Shown here in pieces: positions 41,521-51,195 of a stretch of 55,442 nucleotides of DNA. The notes beneath the pieces were generated by a model. It saw nothing but the letters and a program-made list of their open reading frames with translations, ran no database searches and was not told where the DNA came from. Position 1 is the first letter of the stretch. Each line of letters starts with the position of its first letter. A program made the translations under genes and the position numbers. The DNA comes from Limosilactobacillus pontis DSM 8475 (GTDB lineage: Bacteria; Bacillota; Bacilli; Lactobacillales; Lactobacillaceae), in NCBI RefSeq assembly GCF_001435345.1, contig NZ_AZGO01000012.1, positions 1-55,442 of the forward strand. The letters are read 5' to 3'.

Positions 41521-42426
41521 CTAGACTTGGTGGTGTTTGCTAAAGATTGGTAGCCGACGGAGGTCGACCTGCATGATGGCGTTGGCCAGCAGGAGGATTA
41601 GCCCACCGACCAGGAGCCGGTGAGTCAACGGATCGTAGCCGAGGATGACCGACATGACGCTGGCAAAGAACGATTCCAGCATCAGGATCAGCCCAGCCGA
41701 GGTGGCGTCCGTGTAGGCCTGGGCGGTGATCTGCATCCCCTGAGCGAGGAAGGTGACCCCAATGGCCAGGATCGCCAGCGGGATCAGGGCCTGCGCCCAA
41801 TGGACCTGACCCAGGGTGTCGCGTTCAAAGAGCAGGGTCGTGATCCAGCCGCAGACGCCCTGGCAGAGGCCAATCATGAAGATGACGACCCAGGGACTGG
41901 AGACCCGGGGCGCAAATTTACCAAAGTTGATCAATTGGAGGGCCCAGAAGACGGTCGAAATCAGGGTTAACAGGTCGCCGTACTGAAAGCGGAGGCCACT
42001 GTGAACGACGTTGGTGAGGATCGCCATACCGATGATGGCCAGGACAATCGCAAAGTAGGCCTTGCGCTGGGGCTTCTCGTACCAGAAGAGCCACAACATC
42101 AGTGGGGCCACGGCGATGTAGAGCGTGGTGAGAAAGGCGTTCTTGGCCGGGGTCGTGTAGCGGAGGGCGTCGGTCTGCAGGTAGTAGCCGAGGAAGTTGA
42201 TGATCCCCATCAAGAGGCCCAGCTTGACGTCCGTCCAGTTCATCCGGTTGATCTTCTTGTAGAAAATCAGGTAGCCAGCGACCACGCACATCGTTCCCCG
42301 GCAAGCGTTGATCAGGCCCGAATGCATCCCGGCCTCAATGGTCAGCTTGGCGAAAATATAGCTGCTCCCCCACAGGATCGCGACCATCAGCAGCATCAGG
42401 TTCGCCCGGTGTTTCGTAATTGACAT
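41521..42426 (-). CDS. EamA/DMT-family transporter
   Basis: 301 residues, ten helices in two EamA repeats. ILWGSSYIFAKLTIEAG (first repeat start) and FWALQLINFGKFA (second repeat start) are typical of drug/metabolite exporters. Substrate unknown. The start at 42426 follows AGGAG by 7 bases; an upstream ATG at 42453 would add nine residues but lies before the ribosome site. Confidence 0.87.
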   Translation of the reverse strand: MSITKHRANLMLLMVAILWGSSYIFAKLTIEAGMHSGLINACRGTMCVVAGYLIFYKKINRMNWTDVKLGLLMGIINFLGYYLQTDALRYTTPAKNAFLTTLYIAVAPLMLWLFWYEKPQRKAYFAIVLAIIGMAILTNVVHSGLRFQYGDLLTLISTVFWALQLINFGKFAPRVSSPWVVIFMIGLCQGVCGWITTLLFERDTLGQVHWAQALIPLAILAIGVTFLAQGMQITAQAYTDATSAGLILMLESFFASVMSVILGYDPLTHRLLVGGLILLLANAIMQVDLRRLPIFSKHHQV

Positions 42427-42583
42427 AATCATTCTCCTCTCTTGAATGGTCATATCTTAACACGGCCAGTACGGGCACCGGGGCAAATTCTAAACTTTTT
42501 TGAAAAATGAACCGATTATGATTGCCATCGTCATTAATAGTGTATTATCGTAAGTATTGATCTTTTTTACTGGAGGAACAAAC

Positions 42584-44680
42584 ATGAAAACAGCGTTTCA
42601 GAAGCTCCAACGCGGCTTGAACACCAAACTTGGCTTCTTCCTGCTCGTGGTGCTCTTGTTCTGTATCAAGAGCTACTGGGCATATCAAAATGAGTTCAAC
42701 CTTGGTGTTAAGGGAAGCATGCAACACTTCCTGCTCGCGTTTAATACAATTCCGGGGGCCCTGATCTTTCTCGGGATTGCGCTGTACTTCCGGGGTCGGC
42801 TGTCGTATTGGCTGATGATCATCATCAACGCCCTGCTATCAACCTGGCTCTTTGCAAACATCTTATACTATCGTGAATTTTCTGACTTCATCACCTTCAA
42901 CGTGATCAAGGGGTCGGGGGCGGCTTCCAACAACCTGGGGAAGAGCCTGATGGGAATCATGCGGCCCGAGGATTTCCTCGTCTATGCCGACGTGATCATC
43001 CTCGCCTTAATCCTGCTCTTCCACGTTATCCGAGTTGACATGCGCTACTTCAAGATTCGCTATGCCATGACGGTCACGATGCTCGGCCTGGTGCTGTTCG
43101 GCGCCAACCTGGGGATGGCGGAGAAGGACCGGTCACAACTCTTGACCCGGACCTTTGATAACAACTACATTGTTAAGTACCTGGGACTGCAGGCCTACAC
43201 GATCTATGACGGGGTGAAGACCACCCACAACAGTGTTATTAAGGCCCAGGCCAACCAGAACGAGCTCAAGCCGGTCCTGAATTTCATTCATCATAACTAC
43301 GCCGGACCAAACATTCAGTATGAGGGGGTCGCCAAGGGGAAGAACATCTTCGTCATCCACCTGGAGAGTCTCCAGCAGTTCATGATCGACTATAAGCAGG
43401 ACGGCCAGGAGGTCATGCCAAACCTCAACCGGCTCTACCACGCCAACGATACCCTGGCCTTTGATAACTTCTTCCACCAGGTCGGCCAGGGGAAGACGGC
43501 CGATGCCGAGACGATGCTGGAGAATTCCCTCTTCGGGCTGCCGGAGGGGTCTGCAATGGTCACCGATGGGACGACTAACACCTTCCAGTCCGCACCGGCT
43601 CTCCTTCACCAGAAGCTTGGCTACACGACGGCCTCCTTCCACGGGGACGTACCGAGCTTCTGGAACCGGGACAACGCCTACAAGTCCTTTGGCTACCAGT
43701 ACTTCTTTAGTAAGGAGTACTTCCCGAAGACCAAGGACTACGACGCCGGTTACGGGATGAAGGACAAGATCTTCATGAAGGAGACGGCCCACTACATTGA
43801 GCAACTGCCGCAGCCGTTCTACGCCAAGATCATCACGGTCACGAACCACTATCCATATATCCTGGATAAGCAGAACAAGGACATTGAGCCGTGGAAGACC
43901 GGGGACGATACGGTAGACCCGTATGTTCAGACGGCCCGCTACCTGGATGAGGCCCTCGGTGAGTTCCTCGACTACCTGGATAAGTCCGGCCTGCGCCAGA
44001 ACAGTGTCTTAGTTCTGTACGGGGACCACTACGGGATCTCCAACAACCACCAGCCAGCAGTTGCCCAGATCCTGCACAAGAAGAAGCTGACCAACTACGA
44101 CCTGGCCATGTTCCAGAAGGTACCATTCATGATCAACATGCCGGGCCTCAAGGGGGGCATCGACCACACCTATGGCGGTGAGATTGACGTCCTACCGACC
44201 CTGGAGGACCTGCTGGGGATCAGTTCCAAGAACTACATTCAGTTTGGCCAAGACCTCTTGTCACCAGAGCGTAACCAGATTGTGCCGTTCCGTAACGGTG
44301 ACTGGGTAACACCGAAGTACACCAAGTACAACGGCGATTACTTCTACACTAAGAATGGGAAACAGATCACTAAGGCGACGTCAAAGCAGAAGGCCGAGTT
44401 CAGCAAGATCCAGAAGTACGTCACAACCGACCTCGGATTGTCCGACCGGGTTGTGAACGGCGACCTGCTCCGCTTCTACAAGTTGCCGGGCTTCAAGAAG
44501 GTTAACAAGAAGGACTATACCTACAATCTCAAGAAGAGCCTGCAGAACCTGAAGAAGCAACAGAAGAAGCAGAAGACTAGCCTCAAGACTGAGAATGACA
44601 ACCAGAGTACTTTTGATGAGTACACGACCAACGCACCGGAACTTAAGGATTATCCAAAGCTGACTTTCCCGAAGCCGTAG
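42584..44680 (+). CDS. ltaS: Lipoteichoic acid synthase family protein (LtaS)
   Basis: 698 residues. Five N-terminal helices (to about 205), then an extracellular sulfatase-fold domain. Visible are metal ligand Glu in VIHLESLQQ (about 262), catalytic Thr in QGKTADAET (about 305), WNRDNAYKSFGY, TNHYPY (His) and YGDHYG (Asp/His). The enzyme polymerises glycerol phosphate from phosphatidylglycerol on the outer membrane face. A Lys/Gln-rich coiled tail (about 635-670) follows the catalytic domain. GGAGG is 8 bases upstream of ATG 42584. Confidence 0.93.
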   Translation: MKTAFQKLQRGLNTKLGFFLLVVLLFCIKSYWAYQNEFNLGVKGSMQHFLLAFNTIPGALIFLGIALYFRGRLSYWLMIIINALLSTWLFANILYYREFSDFITFNVIKGSGAASNNLGKSLMGIMRPEDFLVYADVIILALILLFHVIRVDMRYFKIRYAMTVTMLGLVLFGANLGMAEKDRSQLLTRTFDNNYIVKYLGLQAYTIYDGVKTTHNSVIKAQANQNELKPVLNFIHHNYAGPNIQYEGVAKGKNIFVIHLESLQQFMIDYKQDGQEVMPNLNRLYHANDTLAFDNFFHQVGQGKTADAETMLENSLFGLPEGSAMVTDGTTNTFQSAPALLHQKLGYTTASFHGDVPSFWNRDNAYKSFGYQYFFSKEYFPKTKDYDAGYGMKDKIFMKETAHYIEQLPQPFYAKIITVTNHYPYILDKQNKDIEPWKTGDDTVDPYVQTARYLDEALGEFLDYLDKSGLRQNSVLVLYGDHYGISNNHQPAVAQILHKKKLTNYDLAMFQKVPFMINMPGLKGGIDHTYGGEIDVLPTLEDLLGISSKNYIQFGQDLLSPERNQIVPFRNGDWVTPKYTKYNGDYFYTKNGKQITKATSKQKAEFSKIQKYVTTDLGLSDRVVNGDLLRFYKLPGFKKVNKKDYTYNLKKSLQNLKKQQKKQKTSLKTENDNQSTFDEYTTNAPELKDYPKLTFPKP

Positions 44681-44690
44681 CTAAATAGGG

Positions 44691-44724
44691 CGGTGATTAC
44701 GCATGTTTGCGTGATTGCCGTTTT
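44691..44724 (+). terminator. Terminator of ltaS
   Basis: 13-bp stem with three G-U pairs (44691-44703 and 44708-44720), 4-base loop, then TTTT. Confidence 0.8.
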
Positions 44725-44739
44725 CTTATTGCATTTTTG

Positions 44740-44768
44740 TTGACAAACGTAAACATAAACGGTAGGCT
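44740..44768 (+). promoter_or_regulatory. Copper operon promoter
   Basis: Perfect -35 TTGACA (44740-44745), 17-base spacer, weak -10 TAGGCT (44763-44768). The -35 overlaps the first cop box. Confidence 0.6.
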
Positions 44769-44789
44769 AATAATTGAATTACAAACGTA
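44742..44789. promoter_or_regulatory. Two cop boxes (CopY-type operator)
   Basis: GACAAACGTA (44742-44751) and TACAAACGTA (44780-44789) both fit the cop box consensus KACANNYGTA. They lie inside a 13-bp direct repeat ACAAACGTAAACA with 38-base period. One overlaps the -35 and the other lies beyond the -10, as expected for copper-responsive repression. No copY gene is in the window. Confidence 0.75.
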
Positions 44790-44817
44790 AACAAAAATTT
44801 TGACGAGGTGAACATAC

Positions 44818-45189
44818 ATGGAACGGACTTTAGCTTTGATTATTGGTTTGGTATTGATCGGCGCAATACCGTGGTGGTTCTTCGGTAAGCATACCGAGAC
44901 CGCGGGTGACGCCAAGGTTGATGGTGGTAGCCAGGCGGCCACAGTGGTCGTCAAGGGTGGCTACTCACCATCGACGGTTGTCCTGAAGAAGGGGATGCCG
45001 GGGAAAGTCCACTTTGACATGAAGGACTCCACGGCCTGCCTTTCCCACGTCGTCTTCGATAAGCTTGGTGTCGACAAGGACCTGACCAAGCAGTCGGTCA
45101 CCACGGTAGACATCCCCACTGACCAGGCTGGCGAATACAACTTCGCCTGCGGGATGGACATGTTCCACGGCAAGGTAATCGTTAAGTAG
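44818..45189 (+). CDS. Membrane-anchored cupredoxin
   Basis: 123 residues: one N-terminal helix (about 5-22), then a cupredoxin domain with candidate copper ligands ACLSHVV (Cys, His) and CGMDMFHG (Cys, two Met, His). It probably binds copper at the outer membrane face and may hand it to, or receive it from, the ATPase. GACGAGGTG precedes ATG. First gene of the copper operon, behind two cop boxes. Confidence 0.85.
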   Translation: MERTLALIIGLVLIGAIPWWFFGKHTETAGDAKVDGGSQAATVVVKGGYSPSTVVLKKGMPGKVHFDMKDSTACLSHVVFDKLGVDKDLTKQSVTTVDIPTDQAGEYNFACGMDMFHGKVIVK

Positions 45190-45214
45190 TTTGAATTGGT
45201 GATGGAGGTAAACG

Positions 45215-45478
45215 ATGGAAAATACGGTGAAAATTAATGTTAATAATGGCTATGAACCACAGACTGTGACGGTACCAAAGGGCCAGTCAACCAGGCTGGT
45301 ATTTAATCGCACCAACCCATCTGCCTGTTTGGCGGCCGTCCAGTCTAATGACCTTGGCTTTAAGCAGGATCTTCCCCTGAATGAAGATGTGACGGTTACG
45401 ATTAATCCACAGCAGGCCGGTGAATACGATTACGCCTGTGGGATGGACATGTTCCGCGGAAAGGTGGTTGTCAAATGA
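45215..45478 (+). CDS. Small cytosolic cupredoxin-like protein
   Basis: 87 residues, a cupredoxin domain without signal or anchor, so presumably cytosolic. It keeps SACLAAV (Cys) and CGMDMFRG (Cys, Met, Met). However, the His pair seen in the preceding paralogue (SHVV and FHG) is missing (Ala, Arg), leaving a thiol/thioether set better suited to Cu(I). A copper chaperone in place of CopZ is a reasonable inference. GGAGG precedes ATG; its TGA overlaps the ATPase ATG (ATGA). Confidence 0.8.
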   Translation: MENTVKINVNNGYEPQTVTVPKGQSTRLVFNRTNPSACLAAVQSNDLGFKQDLPLNEDVTVTINPQQAGEYDYACGMDMFRGKVVVK

Positions 45479-47418
45479 GAAAGCTGACGAGCAGCCAGCG
45501 CTTCTGGATCTCCTTCGTCCTGGTGATCCCGATGCTTATCCAGATGCTGGCGATGCCGTTTCACTGGATGATGCCGGGCTACAACTGGGTGGCCCTGGTC
45601 ACTACGACCCTGATCATGCTGGTGGCGGCCCTGCCTTACTGGACCAGTGCTTGGGCGGCCTTTAAGCACCATAACGCCAACATGAACACCCTGGTCGCGA
45701 TTGGGACCACAATCGCCTACTTTTACAGTCTCTTTGCGATGGTCACCGGTCGGCCAGTCTACTTTGAGAGTGCGGCCTTTATTGCCGTCTTCGTCCTGCT
45801 CGGTGACACGATGGAGGAACGGATGCACAACAACGCCTCCAACGCCCTCAAGAAGCTGTTGGACCTCCAGGTGAAGAACGCCATGGTCTTGCGCGATGGT
45901 CACTTTGTTCAGGTCCCACTTGACCAGGTTCAGGTTGGCGACATCATCCAGGTCAAGCCGGGGCAGAAGGTGTCGGTCGATGGGGTGATCACCAGTGGGC
46001 AGACCAGCCTGGACGAGTCAATGATCACCGGGGAGTCAATGCCGGTGACCAAAAAGGTCGGTGACACGGTGGTCGGCTCGACCATCAACGGCGACGGGGC
46101 AATTCAGTTCCGCGCCACCAAGGTTGGTCAGGACACCATGCTGGCTCAGATCGTCGAGATGGTAAAAAAGGCCCAGACCAGCCACGCGCCGATCCAGAAC
46201 CTAACCGATAAGATCTCAGGAATCTTCGTACCAGCGGTTCTGATCATTGCGATCATCACCTTTGTGGTTTGGTACAGCTTCCTGGGTGCCACCCTGGTTC
46301 AGGCCATGCTGTTTGCGGTGGCAGTCATCGTGATCGCCTGCCCATGTGCCCTCGGCCTGGCAACCCCGACCGCATTGATGGTCGGAACCGGTCGCGCCGC
46401 CAAGATGGGGGTTCTGATCAAGGACGGTCAGGCCTTAGAGGAGATTAACGACATCAAGACGGTGGTCTTCGACAAGACCGGGACGATCACGGTTGGCAAG
46501 CCAACGGTCACGGATATTGTCGGTGACCCGGCCGAAGTCCTTACCGTGGCGGCCAGCCTCGAGGATAACTCTGAGCACCCGCTGGCCAAGGCGGTCATGA
46601 AGGCTGCTGCGGACAAGCAAATTACCCCACAGACTGTCACTAACTTTACGGCGGTTGAGGGGAAGGGTGTTCAAGCTACCCTCAACGACCAGCAGGCATT
46701 TGTCGGCAACGACAAGCTCTTGGCTGACTACCAGATTACCGACGATTTCCGCCAGCGGATGGCTGACCTCCAGGACGAGGCCAAGACGGTGATCCTGATT
46801 GGCTTGGCCAAGAAGGTAATCGGTCTGATTGCCATCCAGGATGCCCCGAAGCCGACATCCGCCGCGGCGATTGCGGCCTTGAAGGCACGAGGATTGCAGA
46901 CGGTCATGCTGACTGGGGATAATGACCGGGTTGCTACGGCAATCGCCAAGGAGGTCGGGATTGACCGGGTCATTGCCAACGTCCTGCCTAACGAGAAGGC
47001 GGAACATGTCCAAGCCTTAGAGCAGGACGGTAAGGTAGCATTTGTCGGTGATGGGATCAACGATGCTCCAGCCCTGACGGCGGCCAGCGTCGGGATCGCC
47101 ATGGGCTCAGGTACCGACATTGCGATCGAGTCCGGGAGCATTGTCCTGGTACAAAATGACCTCCGTGGGGTAGTCAAGGCCCTCAATATCAGTAAGAAGA
47201 CCTTCAACCGGATCAAACTCAACCTGTTCTGGGCCCTGATCTACAACCTGATCGGGGTGCCGATTGCAGCCGGCGTCTTCGTCGGGCTTGGCCTCCAGCT
47301 CAGCCCCGAGTTTGCGGCCCTGGCAATGGCCTTCAGTTCGGTCTCGGTCGTCACCTCATCCCTGTTGCTTAATAAGGTACGGATTGGTGGCAGCAAACCC
47401 GCTACTGTAACGCAATAA
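45475..47418 (+). CDS. copB: Copper-exporting P1B-type ATPase
   Basis: 647 residues without an N-terminal HMA domain. Eight helices are expected. Actuator [14 protein letters not shown]6 metal site CPC in [14 protein letters not shown], phosphorylation [19 protein letters not shown] (His-Pro of P1B) and [10 protein letters not shown] are all present. TM7 [11 protein letters not shown] and a TM8 Met/Ser pattern fit Cu(I) pumps. With no fused metal-binding domain, the cytosolic cupredoxin encoded just before may supply the ion. The CopA/CopB name is uncertain; the copper role is well supported by operon and cop boxes. Confidence 0.92.
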   Translation: MRKLTSSQRFWISFVLVIPMLIQMLAMPFHWMMPGYNWVALVTTTLIMLVAALPYWTSAWAAFKHHNANMNTLVAIGTTIAYFYSLFAMVTGRPVYFESAAFIAVFVLLGDTMEERMHNNASNALKKLLDLQVKNAMVLRDGHFVQVPLDQVQVGDIIQVKPGQKVSVDGVITSGQTSLDESMITGESMPVTKKVGDTVVGSTINGDGAIQFRATKVGQDTMLAQIVEMVKKAQTSHAPIQNLTDKISGIFVPAVLIIAIITFVVWYSFLGATLVQAMLFAVAVIVIACPCALGLATPTALMVGTGRAAKMGVLIKDGQALEEINDIKTVVFDKTGTITVGKPTVTDIVGDPAEVLTVAASLEDNSEHPLAKAVMKAAADKQITPQTVTNFTAVEGKGVQATLNDQQAFVGNDKLLADYQITDDFRQRMADLQDEAKTVILIGLAKKVIGLIAIQDAPKPTSAAAIAALKARGLQTVMLTGDNDRVATAIAKEVGIDRVIANVLPNEKAEHVQALEQDGKVAFVGDGINDAPALTAASVGIAMGSGTDIAIESGSIVLVQNDLRGVVKALNISKKTFNRIKLNLFWALIYNLIGVPIAAGVFVGLGLQLSPEFAALAMAFSSVSVVTSSLLLNKVRIGGSKPATVTQ

Positions 47419-47422
47419 TATA

Positions 47423-47458
47423 AAAACGGCTTAGCAAGTGTGGGTGCTAGGCCGTTTT
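47423..47458 (+). terminator. Terminator of copper operon
   Basis: 14-bp stem AAAACGGCTTAGCA with one G-U pair, then TTCTATAT. Confidence 0.85.
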
Positions 47459-47609
47459 CTATATGGTTGCTTTTCGATTCCCATTCCAGTAGACTAGCAA
47501 TGTTGACTCGTGAAGGAACCTACAAGGCAATTTGCTGAACCAAGCCGCCTCCCTTGTGGTACCATACTAGTAAACGCTTACTTGAAAATAGACTAAGGAA
47601 AAACGAATA

Positions 47610-48533
47610 ATGGATGAATGGATGAATTATGAACAATTTGATCGGCAGACCTGGCACAGCTTCTTCCCGACCAATACGGTGCGCTTGAGTCAGGATAACC
47701 TGGAGGACATCAAGTCGCTGAACGACCGGGTCTCGATCCAGGACGTGCAAGACGTCTACCTCCCCCTGATCAAGCTGATCCAGCTGCGCTACCAGAACTT
47801 CCTAGAATGGCAGATGCAAAAGGCTAACTTCCTGCGCCAGTCGGTCCACCGGGTACCCTATATTATTGGGATTGCTGGTTCGGTAGCGGTCGGCAAGAGC
47901 ACGATTGCCCGTCTGCTCAGCATCCTGCTTAATAAGCTCCTGCCGGATAAGCGGGTGGAGCTGATGACCACCGATGGGTTCCTCTGCCCTAACGCCGAAC
48001 TGAAACGACGGGGAATCATGGATCGCAAGGGTTTCCCCGAGTCCTACGACATGGAGAAGCTGCTGAAGTTCTTAAACGACGTCAAGGCAGGCGAACCCGA
48101 GCTCAAGGCGCCGACCTATTCCCACCAGGTCTACGATGTTCAGTTGGATAAGCCCCAGCTGATTGAACAGCCCGATATCCTGATTGTCGAGGGGATCAAC
48201 ACCCTCCAGCTATCGACCAACCAGCGTCTCTACGTCAGCGACTACTTCGACCTGTCCTTGTACGTTGACGCCGATGCCGACCTGATCGAGCAGTGGTACC
48301 TGCAGCGGTTTGGGCTATTGTTGGACACGGCCTTCACCGACCCATCCAACTACTACTACCCTTACTCCCAAGGCGATCGTGAGGCGGCCTTCAAGATGGC
48401 CCGCGATGTCTGGCAGCGGGTCGACCTACCGAATCTAGAGGAGTTTATCCTCCCCACCAAGAGCCGGGCCAACGTCATCCTCCACAAGACCGTGGGCCAC
48501 GTGGTCGACCGGATTTACCTGCGGCGTGACTAG
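47610..48533 (+). CDS. coaA: Pantothenate kinase CoaA (type I)
   Basis: 307 residues with P-loop [12 protein letters not shown] (about 88-99), [20 protein letters not shown] and VEGINTLQ, all diagnostic of bacterial type I PanK. It phosphorylates pantothenate, the first step to coenzyme A. ATG 47610 lies 10 bases after AAGGA. Its 3' end is overlapped by the opposite-strand frame of the AAA ATPase relic. Confidence 0.95.
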   Translation: MDEWMNYEQFDRQTWHSFFPTNTVRLSQDNLEDIKSLNDRVSIQDVQDVYLPLIKLIQLRYQNFLEWQMQKANFLRQSVHRVPYIIGIAGSVAVGKSTIARLLSILLNKLLPDKRVELMTTDGFLCPNAELKRRGIMDRKGFPESYDMEKLLKFLNDVKAGEPELKAPTYSHQVYDVQLDKPQLIEQPDILIVEGINTLQLSTNQRLYVSDYFDLSLYVDADADLIEQWYLQRFGLLLDTAFTDPSNYYYPYSQGDREAAFKMARDVWQRVDLPNLEEFILPTKSRANVILHKTVGHVVDRIYLRRD

Positions 48534-49693
48534 CCAGTCGGTGAGACGGATCAGCGGCAGGTCGGGGGCGGTGACGACCATGTCACCGGCCTGCATGACG
48601 ATTAGTTGTTTGTGAGCACTAGCTGGTAGGGTCCGAAAGGCTGCCAGAACTTGGTCGTAGTCGTGTTGGCTGCGAAGAGAATACCGAAACTGAATATAGG
48701 AACGTTGCTGACCGCGGTCGGCAACGAAGGTGAACCGTTTGCTGGAGTGGACCAGGTAGCCGCGGCGGACGAGTTCGATGAAGATGAGCGCCTCCAAGTT
48801 TGCTTGGGAGAGCGCTCCTTTTTGATTGGTCAGGTAGTTACGTAGGCTGGGATCGACCGGGTAGTATTTGACGTTGGTCGGTTTGGTCCGATTGCGGGCC
48901 AGGTCAAGTTCGTAGCAGGGGTAGAAGAGGAAGGTGTCCTGGAGAAAGGTCAGGTAGGTGGCCAGGGTCTTATTGGAGACTGAAACACCCGCTGCCCGGA
49001 GTCCGCTGACGGCCTTGGAGGCGTTGACTGCTTCGCCCAGCTGGGTGGCCAGAAAGATCGCTAACTGCTTAGTCAAAAAGGGGTTGCAGAGGGTGCCATG
49101 CTTGGTGAAACCGCCGACCAGGATGGTATTGAAGACCTCGTCCAGGTAGTTACCCAGCGAGTGGGCGTCATGAACCCCCTGAGCAAAGGGAAAGCCACCG
49201 GTATTGAGGTACCGGTAGAGGGCCTGGTGGTCAGCGGGGTGCCCCTGATACCGGCAAAACTCACTAAAGCCCAGCGGCAGGACCGGGATGACCACCAACT
49301 GGGCTCGCAGTGGGGATAACCGGCCAATTAGGGAACGGGTAGCAGCAGTCACAAAGAGGTTGACGTTGCCCCGGCTCAGTAGATCCTGCAGGAGGGGAAC
49401 CACAGCGTCAACCTGGTCAAGTTCGTCGAGGAAGAGGTAGTTTTCCTTTTTAGCGGCGAGCTTTTTTCTATTGAGGCAGCCAGTGAGGGCCAGTCGATCA
49501 GGAGCTGGCGATGGAGTTGGTTGAAGCGGACGACGTGGAGCTGGTCCATGCTGACACCGTTTCGCCGTAAGCTATCTTTTACCTGTCTTAGTAAAATTGA
49601 TTTGCCGCTGCGGCGCACGCCAGTGATGACCTTAATCCAGCTTTCATTCGAATATTTTATAAATTGGTCTAGTTGAAATGATCGTGTGAACAT
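48435..49693 (-). pseudogene. Frameshifted AAA ATPase with DUF4143
   Basis: The N-terminal frame (49693 to about 49462) has Walker A TGVRRSGKS. The C-terminal frame carries the Walker B region NYLFLDELDQVD, arginine-finger-side VTAATRS and the DUF4143 domain (from about LTKQLAIFLATQLGEAV). The two frames join if the A6 run at 49467-49462 (minus strand) had seven A residues, giving IEKKLAAKKENYLFLDE. So it is one gene of about 415 codons broken by a single-base deletion, or a sequencing error. The open frame also runs 99 bases into coaA on the other strand, past the likely ancestral end near DWL. Such ATPases are common accessory genes of unknown role. Confidence 0.85.
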
Positions 49694-49804
49694 CTTTGAT
49701 ATCTCCGTTAAAAATTAGTAGTTAAATTAATTCTAACAGTGATTGGACTAGCTTACAAATTGGGAACGAATTCCAAATGCTGGTGACAATAATCGCCAAA
49801 TAAA

Positions 49805-49830
49805 TTAGTAAAATCGAGAAATTTTACTAA
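49805..49830. promoter_or_regulatory. Perfect 10-bp inverted repeat, operator-like
   Basis: TTAGTAAAAT (49805-49814) and ATTTTACTAA (49821-49830) flank CGAGAA. It lies 62 bases upstream of the -35 of the aldolase-transketolase operon. It is too AT-rich and lacks a T tract for a good terminator. Confidence 0.5.
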
Positions 49831-49892
49831 AAATATTTTCCAGCGTGGCGGAAGGGCGAACGGTTGCACAAAAAATAATCGCCAGAATCTCC

Positions 49893-49921
49893 TTGACAGT
49901 CTTAATGAGACCACTTAAGAG
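49893..49921 (+). promoter_or_regulatory. Promoter of the aldolase/transketolase operon
   Basis: Perfect TTGACA (49893-49898), 17-base spacer, weak -10 TAAGAG (49916-49921). Confidence 0.55.
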
Positions 49922-49973
49922 ATTAGACATGCTTTAGCGAGCGGAAAAATGAATGATTGAGGAGATAATAACC

Positions 49974-50627
49974 ATGAAAATTTTTGCCGATACAGCCAAC
50001 GTTGAAGACATCAAGAAGGTAAACGAACTCGGAATCATCGACGGGGTAACCACCAACCCGACCCTGGTTGCCCGTGAAGGCAAGGACTGGGAGAGCGTCG
50101 AGAAGCAGATCTGCGCGATCGTTGACGGCCCGGTTAGCGCGGAGGTTACTGCGGACCGGGCGCCGGAGATGTTTGACCAGGCGCGGGCCCTGAGTAAGTG
50201 GGCGGACAACATCGTGGTGAAGATTCCGATGACCGCCGAAGGACTGAAGGCGGTCAAGGTCTTATCTAAAGAAGGAATCAAGACCAACGTCACCCTGGTT
50301 TTCTCTGCCATGCAGGGGATGCTGGCGGCTAAGGCGGGTGCCACCTACGTCAGCCCCTTCCTTGGCCGGCTAGACGATATCGGGGCCAGTGGGATCGAGC
50401 TGGTAGAGAAGCTTCGCCAGATCTTCGATAACTACGGCTACCAGACCGAGATCATTGCGGCCTCGATCCGCAACTACCAGCATGTCGAGCAGGTGGCCCT
50501 GGCCGGTTGCGACATCGCAACGGTCCCCGCCAAGATCCTGGTCAAGCTCTGGGAACACCCACTGACCGACAAGGGGCTGGCTGCCTTTGAAAGGGATTGG
50601 GCGGAGTTTGAACGCCTGCAGAAGTAG
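49974..50627 (+). CDS. Fructose-6-phosphate aldolase / short transaldolase
   Basis: 217 residues, a single TIM barrel of the short transaldolase/FSA class. [12 protein letters not shown] (Asp), [13 protein letters not shown], Schiff-base Lys in NIVVKIPMT (about 85), TNVTLVFS and [13 protein letters not shown] are present. It transfers or cleaves dihydroxyacetone units in pentose-phosphate metabolism. AGGAG lies 9 bases before ATG 49974. It heads an operon with a TIM-like gene and transketolase. Whether it is transaldolase or FSA cannot be told reliably from sequence. Confidence 0.9.
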   Translation: MKIFADTANVEDIKKVNELGIIDGVTTNPTLVAREGKDWESVEKQICAIVDGPVSAEVTADRAPEMFDQARALSKWADNIVVKIPMTAEGLKAVKVLSKEGIKTNVTLVFSAMQGMLAAKAGATYVSPFLGRLDDIGASGIELVEKLRQIFDNYGYQTEIIAASIRNYQHVEQVALAGCDIATVPAKILVKLWEHPLTDKGLAAFERDWAEFERLQK

Positions 50628-50637
50628 GAAGGAAATG

Positions 50638-51195
50638 GTGATTAGGATGTTGAAGAGTACAATGCCGGCACTACAGGCGTTTCGTCCCCTTCCACTGCGG
50701 ATTGACACGGTGCGAGGGACCACGGCGATCGCCGATTATGCCTGGATCGAATGTCGCAGCGAGGGTGGTCGCCTAGCAAATCGAAACGTAAAGCGAGCCC
50801 TTGCTGCTCAACGGCCCCTGCTGGTTTGCCTGGACGAGGGCGAGCAGCGTCTGGCCCCGCTGGACTTTGCTGCGACAATCATTACTCAGCTGGCGGGTGC
50901 CCTTCACGGGGTGAACTCGGCTGACCTCGGGCACGTGACCGTTGCCTATTGGCCACAGTGGTCCCAGGTCTGCTGGCTACCCGATGATGCCCAGCGAATC
51001 CGGGTGGCCCACCGGCAGATTCGGGACATCCTCGCCAGCCTGTACGACCGTGAACTGGCACGCCGGGTCACGATTGTCTACGCCGGCCCCGTCCTGGATG
51101 CAGAACGGGCGACCGTAATGAATGATATCAACGTCGACGGGGTGGTGCAGAACCCGTTTGGCAAGCAAAACATAGAAAATGAGGTTAGAAAATGA
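50638..51195 (+). CDS. Degenerate triosephosphate isomerase-like protein
   Basis: About 185 residues that align with the last three-quarters of TIM. IECRSEGG stands for GHSERR, NVKRALAAQRPLLVCLDE for the KxALxxGLxPIxCVGE strand, VAYWPQWSQ for AYEPVWAIG, IRDILASLY for the IR helix, and IVYAGPV...DGVVQN for LYGGSV...DGxLVG. The N-terminal Asn/Lys strand, the His-95 equivalent and the catalytic Glu (now Trp) are missing, so isomerase activity is not expected. It sits between aldolase (10-base gap) and transketolase (ATGA overlap), implying conserved coexpression. Start uncertain: GTG 50638 (5 bases after GGAAGG) or ATG 50647. Confidence 0.75.
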   Translation: MIRMLKSTMPALQAFRPLPLRIDTVRGTTAIADYAWIECRSEGGRLANRNVKRALAAQRPLLVCLDEGEQRLAPLDFAATIITQLAGALHGVNSADLGHVTVAYWPQWSQVCWLPDDAQRIRVAHRQIRDILASLYDRELARRVTIVYAGPVLDAERATVMNDINVDGVVQNPFGKQNIENEVRK

